From Thinopyrum elongatum (Eukaryota; Streptophyta; Magnoliopsida; Poales; Poaceae), in the NCBI GenBank assembly GCA_011799875.1, contig CM022297.1:542212220-542276219 (forward strand): a stretch of DNA of 64,000 nt, read 5' to 3'. The position numbers and the translations under genes were made by a program. Shown piece by piece: positions 56,544-64,000 of this stretch (positions within the stretch are counted from its first letter, which is position 1; each line of letters starts with the position of its first letter). The notes below the pieces were generated by a model that was not told where the DNA came from, ran no database searches, and saw only the letters and a program-made list of their open reading frames with translations.

Positions 56544-58367
56544 TGTTGACATCAGATTTTGGCACGGCATAAAAGGCAAATAAGATGTCCTCGAGTGAAA
56601 GGGATTTTAACATGAAAAGTTTCACGTCGCCGAGTGGAACAACTTTGATGTTTAGGTTATAGTCATCCAACCCCATCTTAGAGGCCGAAATTGTACTCCG
56701 AGTGGCCGAATTTAGTGTTCCGAGTGCTTTTCGGCTGATTACGCCCTCAATACGACCTCGGATGAAGGAGCACTCTAAAGGAATTGTCTTCGTCTCATCG
56801 AGGCAATCAATTTTCATATATAAATCGTCTCAGTCCGAGTTCATATGCAAAAGTTACAGTCAATACGGTCCAGCCCGACCAGAGACCAAAATATTACGCT
56901 TGACGCCAGACACATGTTGATGAGTGTCTGATGCAGTGCGTGAGCAATTCGGCCCTCAAGACGGTCTTCAATCAAAAAACCTTCAACATGAAAACGTTTC
57001 GTCTCGTCGAGCCAATTGATTTTCATATATAAATCGTCTCAATCCGAGCTTGTATGCGACCTGGAGAGGCAAAACAAGATCAGACTGTGTTTTCATTCGG
57101 GGATTCCGAGTGAAAAGCTTACCATCCGAGTGAAAACTTACCGATCGAGTAAAAGATTGCCGTCCGAGTGAAACTATAACAAATCCAAATGAAGACACTG
57201 TCGTCCGAGTGAAAATTTGTCGTCCGAGTGAAAATATAGTCATCCGAGTGAAAATCTTATTATCAGAATGAAAGCTTGCCGATCGAGTAAGAGATTGCCA
57301 TCCATGTGAAAATATAGTCATCCGAGTGAAAATCTTATCATCGGAATGAAAGCATGCCGATCGAGTAAGAGATTGCCATCCGAGTGAAAATATAGTAATC
57401 CAAGTGAAAGATGGTCTTCCAAGTGAAAATTTTGCCATCCTAGTGAAAGTTGCTGTCCGAGTGAAAAGTCCAGTCGGGCGATCCGAGTGAAATTCTCTAA
57501 TATCCGAGTGGAGAGATTCAGATCTGAGTGCTCCGACCAGAAGCTGAAGATGTACCCGACAGGTTATCTAGATGACCTCGGATGGAAAAGTCTTCAACAC
57601 GGAAGTTGTGCGTATCGTCAAAACAGTAAACTTTGGTTTTGGGGTAGTCATCATCTGAGATAGTATATGGCCTGCAAATTCACTACGAGACTCGGACAGT
57701 ATAGTTGGCTGCAAGACTGAGTCCGACTGGAAGGTAAAGATGACCTCGTAAAGTATTCAAGATGGCTTTGTTTGAAAAAGTGATCAGCATGAAAGTTGTT
57801 TGTCTCGTCGAGACGCACAAATTTGATATTTGGGCCGTCTTGGTTGGAGGTCATATGCAAGCTCGACGGCCCGCGCAAGGAGCAACACAGAAGTTTGGGC
57901 CAGATTCAGACTGAATCCGAGTTGGACTAGAACTAGGACTCTAGGGCGTGAATTGATGTAATTTTTGTAAGGAAAGCCTAGATGAATCATTTACTTGTAC
58001 GGGAAGTCCAGCCGCCTCTTATATATGTTGGGGGTGACGGCCGATTGAACAACACACAATCGAACAAATCAATATACTACTCTTTTATTTACGTTTTATC
58101 TCCATCGTTTTTCTCTCGTTCTTCGCTGTTCCTCGAGTTTGAGAGCTGCGAATCCTGAGGCTCTAGGGGCGAGCGAATCGACCTAGGGCAGCCCATAGCC
58201 GCCGCACTCCCTTACGGGGTCCCTCCCGGGTGTGTGGGGTTTCGGGTCTCCAAAAGCGCCCGTCGACTGTCTTGCGTATTGCGCTGTCTGTCGGGTCTCC
58301 TTGGACGTGAGCTGCGGTGCATCACCCCCGGCGTCGAGGGTACACGTGACGTGTTCGTGTGTCAACA
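56544..58367 (+). repeat. 3' LTR of the outer gypsy element
   Basis: 1,824 bp, colinear with the 5' LTR. It has the CCGAGTGAAAA array at about 57105-57500 and lacks the 21 bp corresponding to 34101-34121. TATA-like box at 58019-58026. Confidence 0.92.
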
Positions 58368-58372
58368 CAATT

Positions 58373-60442
58373 ACCATATAAAGCCAAAACACTGCTAAAA
58401 AGTTGTTTGGAAAATTTTGAAATAAATACTAACATAAACTAGATGAAATTTGATAAATAACAGACAAAGAATCAAGTCATTTGGAGTTGTGGTTTAAAAA
58501 CTAGAGGCAATCAAAGTTAGGGTCAAATCTGAATTTAAATTAAAACAGAAAAAGAAAACGGTTCGGCTAGAAAGGAGCTTTCAAAAGGGGAAAACGTTCT
58601 CTATGGAATACGTCTCCACTTAAGACGAGCTGGCGCGGTGCTGGGTCACTAACAGTGGGCCCGCTTGGCCCACTGGTCAGGTTTGACCAGTCGCCAGCGC
58701 GCCCTTCTCTCCAGCAGAGCAGAGGCGGGGATCCGGTGATCCTCACCAGCGAACGATGGCTCCCCTCGGAGTTCTGAGCACACGAGCATGCTCAGGGCGT
58801 CGTGGCGATCCTTCCGATGCTCGCCATGGTCGTAGGGGTGGACGGAGTCGCCGGCGGGGAGCTCAGCCAAAGAGCTCCGGTGGGAGCGAATTGGGCGTTT
58901 CGCCCACGGTGGCTCCCGAGCAAAATCGAGCGCAGGGATGAATCAATGGGTGCTCAAGGAGGCTAGGGGTGGAGAAATCTAGGAGAGGGAGGACCGGACG
59001 ACGGCGGAACCATTCGGACAGTGGCGGCGGCAGCAGCTACTGGAGAAGAAGAAGACGGCCGTCTCTGGTTGTTTTGCTGCTACGGGAGGGTCAGCGAGGG
59101 AGAGGGAGAGTGAGGTGGTCCTGGTCGAGGGCCTGGGGTGGCTTTTATAGCCCGTCGAGGTCGGTTCCCGCGGTGTCCAGAGGATAAGCACGGCGGTGGC
59201 GATCATTACAGCGGCAGGCGAGGTAGGCATGGCCGGTGGAGGTAGGCGAGGGTGGTGGCGGCTGCAGTTACGCCTGGGGGGGGATTTTGGTGGCTCGGGG
59301 CGTGCCACGCGGGTTGGGCAGAGACGTGGCGAAGGAGGACTCGTCGGGCGGCGCTCCTGGTCGTCGTGGACAGCGGTGGCCGGCGCTAGAGGCCAAGCGA
59401 GGGTGTCGGCGAGCTCCTGGGCGGTCGGGCTGATCCAGAGGAGGATCAGGACGAGAGGGGGAGGTAGCAGAGCGGCGGCAGTAGCTCGGTGCCGACGCGT
59501 GTAAAACACACGCTCTAGCCGTGCCCAGTGCACGCATGCTATGTGTTTGACGAAATGCCAAATGCATCCACGGGGACCCAAACGGGCTAAAATTTAGCAG
59601 GAGGGTGCCTTTGACCATGAGAGAAGTGATAGACATGCTGGTTTGGCGTAGGGCTCAAGTGCCATATGGACTTCAGAAAGCTTTGCCAAATCATGTCATG
59701 AGCTGAAGGTGTTCGACAGAATGCTAGGGCAAGCTAGAGAATTTTGTTGATGATGTAAATTGGCACGATGAGGTCTCTTTAGATGATAGAGATGGTGGTG
59801 GAGTTAGTTTAGCAAAAAGAGAAACATGTTAGTGCAAGTTTTACCAGAATTCAGTACTGGGAAGAAACTACAAAAGAGTATTTGGTGGACTTAACAGATG
59901 CAAATGGAGCTGATCTTCTGGACTTAAGGTTTTGGTTGGAATGACTACAAGGTCGAAAAGTTTCAGAATTAATAGAGCTAGGAAAATTAGGGTTGTAGTT
60001 GTAACTTAGGAATGGGCCAGAACTGAAAAGAGAGTGTTTCACTCAAAATTTTCAAAGGACCAAGTTAGATTTTTGCACAAAAGTGACATATAGGCATCAC
60101 ATGACCATTAATAATTTTTGTGGGATTTTGAAAGAATTATTTAAAAGGGTCTTAGTGCAACAGAAGCATTTCAGAGATTGAAAATGCTATTAAAAGAATT
60201 ATTTTGTGGCAAATTTTATTATGAAAATGTTTCCTACTGTTATTTAAAATACAAATGAAAAGATTTAAGAAAGCTACCAAAGCCAATAATATTTTACAAA
60301 AATTCTATATGAAGGGGAGAATTTTGGAAAACTGAAAACAGAAAATGCTCTGAAATTAATAAATGACCCCATATAGCTCAAAATATTATTTCTTGCCAAA
60401 TTTTACTTAATAAAATCTTGGTTGAATTTTTGGGGTATTACA
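58373..60442 (-). mobile_element. LTR-like repeat, 5' part, split by the gypsy insertion
   Basis: Continues 32216-33477 across the gypsy element. Read on the minus strand it starts TGTAATACCCCAAAAATTC at 60442, runs through an AT-rich part, then a GC-rich, exon-like part (about 58600-59560) with GTGGGCCC words as in region 240-1500. Combined length is about 3.3 kb. Short frames within it have no recognisable product. Confidence 0.45.
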
Positions 60443-60954
60443 ACGCATCATCGGAGAGGCACCAATGAGGATGATGAACCCCTCCATGATGGTGTTAGAT
60501 TGGATCTCGTGGTTCTGGAACTTGCCGCAGCTGGAATTGTGTTTCGTCGACTCTCCTAGGGTTTCTGAAATATTTGGAAATTTATAGGGCGAAGAGGCGG
60601 TGCAGGAGACCCCTGTGGGCCCCACAACCCATCAGGGCGCGTCTGGGCCTCCTAGCGCGCCTTGGTTTCTTGTGGGCCCCACCGACCTCCCCTTTGGTCC
60701 TTCCTTGGCCCCCAAGTTGTCTTCTGGTCCAAAAAAATCTCCAAAAAGTTTCACTGTGTTTGGACTCCGTTTGATAGGGATATTCTGCGGAGTAAAAAAC
60801 AAGCAAAAAACAGCAACTGGCACTGGGCACTATGTCAATAGGTTAGTCCCAAAAAATGATATAAAGTTGCTATAAAATGATTGTAAAACATCCAAGAATG
60901 ATAATATAACAACATGGAACAATCAAAAATTATAGATACGTTGGAGACGTATCA
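60443..60954 (-). mobile_element. LTR fragment of another Triticeae family
   Basis: Read on the minus strand it starts TGATACGTCTCCAACGTATC at 60954, a start I know from a very common wheat LTR. It continues with TTGATTGTTCCATG and a GC-rich middle, and is cut at 60442/60443 by the TGTAATACCCC repeat. Only about 510 bp remain. Confidence 0.6.
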
Positions 60955-61193
60955 TGCACCTGTTGCGGGAACAAGATGTTGCACAGTGCCAATCAAAGTT
61001 GTAAAATAGTGGAGTGCTAAAGTGGATAATAACATCTGCGTAATTCAATGGTAATTTTTAGCTTCATCTACTTGGCCTCAGTCATGCCTATACTGAATGA
61101 ACCTCTAAATCCTCAAGATGCTCTATCTGGCAGCAATACTTCTAATGGATTGTCTTCACCCAGAAATTTTGCTCGAGTAGAGTAGATTACCAT
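60955..61193. other. Short spacer
   Basis: No element or gene recognised; it ends where the CACTA terminus begins. Confidence 0.4.
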
Positions 61194-61659
61194 CACTATT
61201 AGGAGAAAGCTTATAGATAGAATCTTATCAGTAGCGCGGGCTAAGTTAGCAGCGGGGAAAGGACCAGCGCTACAGGTTTTGAAGTAGTAGTAGCGCAGAC
61301 TAACTAAACTGCGCTACTGCTAAGTGGTCCCATCGCCACTGACCGGGGCTACCAGTAGTAGTAGCGGTTGACTCAATCTAGCGGTACCACTAAGTCAACA
61401 GCAGTAGCACCTTTTCCTGTCCCGCGCTACTGGTAACTCTAACTTACCTTCACTCGCGCATGGCCCTCACTCTCCCTCCCCACTCTCCATCTCCATCCCG
61501 CCCGTCGCTGCCGCTGCCGGCCCATCGCCACCACCGCATTGCCGCCTGCTGCTGCCACCGTCGCCCCCCGGTATGTCTCCCTCCCTCCGACTGTCCTCCC
61601 TCCTCCATCCCTCCCTCCCTCCCTCCGACCTTGTCCCTCCTCCCTTCCTCCCTCCTCCA
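61194..61659 (+). mobile_element. Left terminus of a CACTA transposon
   Basis: Starts CACTATTAGGAGAAAGCTTA and is followed by inverted and direct copies of CAGTAGCGC and GCGCTACTG, the subterminal repeats of CACTA elements, then a C/T-rich tract. It is interrupted at 61660 by the BARE/Angela LTR; its other half lies outside the window. Confidence 0.75.
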
Positions 61660-63455
61660 TGAAGGAAATATGCCCTAGAGGCAATAATAAAGTTGTTATT
61701 TTATATTTCCTTATTCATGATAAAGGTTTATTATTCATGCTAGAATTGTATTGATCGGAAACTTAAATACATGTGTGAATACATAAACAAACACCGTGTC
61801 CCTAGTAAGCCTCTACTAGACTAGCTCGTTGATCAAAGATGGTTAAGGTTTCCTAACCATGGACATGTGTTGTCATTTGATAACGGGATCACATCATTAG
61901 GAGAATGATGTGATGGACAAGACCCATCCGTTAGCTTAGCATAATGATCATTCAGTTTTATTGCTATTGCTTTCTTCATGTCAAATACATATTCCTTTGA
62001 CTATGAGATTATGCAACTCCCGGATACCGGAGGAATACCTTGTGTGCTATCAAACGTCACAACGTAACTGGGTGATCATAAAGATGCTCTATAGGTATCT
62101 CCGAAGGTGTTTGTTGAATTGGCATAGATCGAGATTAGGATTTGTCACTCCGAGTATCGGAGAGGTATCTCTGGGCCCTCTCGGTAAAACACATCATAAG
62201 CTTGCAAACAAATGACTAAGGAGTTAGTCATGAGGTGATGTATTACAGAACGAGTAAAGAGACTTGCCAGTAACGAGATTGAACTAGGTATGAAGATACC
62301 GACGATCGAATCTCGGGCAAGTAACATACCGATGGACAAAGGGAATTGCGTATGTTGTCATAACGGTTCGACCGATAAAGATCTTCGTAGAATATGTAGG
62401 AGCCAATATGGGCATCCAGGTTCCGCTATTGGTTATTGACCGGAGAGGTGTCTCGGTCATGTCTACATAGTTCTTGAACCCGTAGGGTTCGCACGCTTAA
62501 CGTTCATTGACGATATAGTGTTATATGAGTTATATGATTTGGTGACCGAATGTTGTTCGGAGTCCCAGATGAGATCACGGACATGACGAGGAGTCCCGAA
62601 ATGGACGATAGGTAAAGATTGATATATAGGATGATGGTATTTGGACACCGGAAGTGTTTCGGGAAGGAATCGGGTCACCGGAAGGGGTTCCGGGCACCCC
62701 CCCCCCCCCCCCCCCCCCCGGCAAGTTATGGGCCTTATGGGCCAAAGGAGGGGACAGACCAGCCCAGAAGGGGTCTGGTGCGCCCCCTCCCTTGTTTGGC
62801 CAGCCCTAGGGAAGGAAAAGGGGGAGGGCTAGCCCCTCCTGCCTTTCCCTCTCATGGGAGAAAGGAAAGGGAGGGCGCCACCCTCCCCTGCCTTTCCCCG
62901 CAATCCAAATAAGGAAAGAAGGGGGCGCACCTTGGGAGAGACCCCAAGTAGGATTCCTCCTACTTGGGCGCCCTCCTTGGTTGCTCCTCCCTCCCTCCCT
63001 CCTATATATATGTGGGAGGGGGGCGCCTAGCACATCCCAGACAATTGCCTAGCCGTGCGCCCCTCCCCCCCCCCCCCCCCCCCTCCACCGTTTACACCCC
63101 CGGTCATATTTTCGTAGTGCTTAGGCGAAGCCCTGCGGAGATCACTTCACCATCACCGTTACCACACCGTCGTGCTGATGAAACTCATCTATTACCTTGA
63201 CATCTTGCTGGATCAAGAAGGCGAGGGATGTCACCGAGCTAAACATGTGCAGAACGCGGAGGTGCCGTGCGTTCCGTACTTGATCAGTTGAAGCGCGAAG
63301 AAGTTCGACTACATCAACCGCGTTGTGAAACGCTTCTGCTTACGGTCTATGAGGGTACGTAGACAAACTCTCCGCCTCATTGCTATGCATCTCAATGGAT
63401 AGATCATTGCGTGTGCGTAGAAAAAAATTTGTTTTCCATGCAAGGATTCCCAGGA
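61660..63455 (+). repeat. BARE-1/Angela/WIS-type copia 5' LTR
   Basis: The LTR starts TGAAGGAAATATGCCCTAG; AATATGCCCTAGAGGCAATA is diagnostic of this abundant Triticeae copia group. Length is about 1.8 kb, usual for the group. Two C tracts (about 62696-62719 and 63066-63082) have uncertain length; TATATATAT near 63003 is a likely TATA box. The end at about 63455 (CCCAGGA) is not a clean CA and may be mutated. Confidence 0.9.
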
Positions 63456-64000
63456 GTGGCATCATGAGCCATGTCTATGTGTAGATGATATGCACGAGTA
63501 GAACACAAAGAGTTGTGGGCGGTGATAGTCATACTGCTTACCACCAACGTCTTATTTTGATTCGGCGGTATTGTGGGATTAAGCGGCCCGGACCAACCTT
63601 ACATGTCCACGCACATGAGACTGGTTCCACCGACTGACATGCAACTAGTTTTGCATAAAGGTGGCTGGTGGGTGTCTGTTTCTCCTACTTTAGTTGAATC
63701 GAATTTGACTATGGCCGGTCCTTGAAGAAGGTTAAAACAGCAAACTTGATGAATCACCATTGTGGTTTTATGCGTAGGTAAGAATGGTTCTTGATAGAAG
63801 CCCGTAGCAGCCACGTAAAACTTGCAACAACAAAGTAGAGGACGTCTAACTTATTTTTGCAGGGCATGTGGTGATGTGATATGGTTAAGACATGATGTGA
63901 TAAACATTATTGTATGAGATGATCATGTTTTGTAAGTTATCGGCAATTGGCAGGAGCCTTATGGTTGTCTCTTTATTGTATGAAATGCATACGCCATGTA
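63456..64000 (+). mobile_element. BARE/Angela primer binding site and leader
   Basis: Starts GTGGCATCATGAGCC, a degenerate form of the TGGTATCAGAGCC site for initiator methionine tRNA used by this group. The following untranslated leader contains GAGATGATCATGTTTTGTAA, typical of BARE/Angela. The gag-pol frame lies beyond the window end. Confidence 0.82.

Larger units (their letters stand above)
33478..58367 (+). mobile_element. Complete outer gypsy element, Tat lineage
   Basis: The LTRs (33478-35324 and 56544-58367) begin TGTTGACATC and end TGTCAACA. The element is flanked by an exact 5-bp duplication CAATT (33473-33477 and 58368-58372). Inside are a TGG-starting primer binding site, gag, protease, reverse transcriptase, two RNase H domains and integrase in gypsy order, and a polypurine tract ACAGGGGGGCATG before the 3' LTR. 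Without the 13.9-kb inner element and its duplication it is about 11 kb. The second RNase H fold and long LTRs point to the Tat lineage. Stop codons and frameshifts make it inactive. By hand count the first 550 bases of the LTRs differ at about 27 positions (near 5 percent). Confidence 0.93.

Noticed and set aside
1..64000. tRNA, rRNA or organelle-derived genes
   Set aside because: No cloverleaf, rRNA core or organellar gene was recognised on a read of both strands; a tRNA scan was not possible here.

Overview
The window is nuclear DNA of a large-genome grass of the Triticeae (wheat, Aegilops or barley type). The pointers are a BARE-1/Angela/WIS-type copia LTR at the right edge, CACTA termini, Stowaway, Tourist, hAT and Mutator-type MITEs, Tat-lineage gypsy elements nested in one another, and only two recognisable host genes, both damaged. 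All calls were made by reading the sequence by eye; no alignment or database search was run. Percent divergences are hand counts.

Layout. 1-4312: right-hand part of a very long LTR-like repeat, with a 312-bp tandem duplication. 5325-14741: a 9.4-kb Mutator-like (MULE) transposon with about 48-bp terminal inverted repeats and a 9-bp target duplication (ATTTTATAA). It carries a 3.2-kb minisatellite array of about 54-bp hairpin-forming units, two paralogous 93-bp exon remnants on the minus strand, a Stowaway MITE, a second MULE-type MITE (13554-14413, TSD CCTTGGCTT) and long A and C homopolymers. 15177-19449: a minus-strand PGG-domain membrane-protein gene broken by a 5'-truncated copia element (15809 to about 18520), whose LTR is itself hit by a hAT MITE. 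19838-20645: nested Tourist and hAT MITEs. 22360-25793: a minus-strand two-exon CC-NB-LRR resistance-type gene with two frameshifts, both at runs of eight T. 26164-32215: small MITEs, a GC-rich retroposon-like stretch, other repeat fragments and a CACTA terminus.

33478-58367 is a complete Tat-lineage gypsy element (TSD CAATT, LTRs of about 1.83 kb). Its gag gene is split at 36315/50219 by a second complete Tat-lineage element (36316-50218, TSD TACCG, LTRs of about 1.17 kb). The inner element also carries a five-exon, intron-containing gene antisense to pol (44674-48351). The outer element sits in an older minus-strand LTR (32216-33477 plus 58373-60442), which lies against a fragment of yet another LTR family (60443-60954). 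The right edge is a CACTA end (61194-61659) interrupted by a BARE/Angela LTR and leader that run out of the window.

No gene set here works together as a pathway. The story is one of nested transposition, gene capture, repair scars and methylation-type decay around a resistance gene and a PGG gene. The best candidates for something undescribed are the MULE with its hairpin minisatellite and captured exons, the spliced antisense gene with its duplicated introns, and the templated repair scar in the PGG gene.
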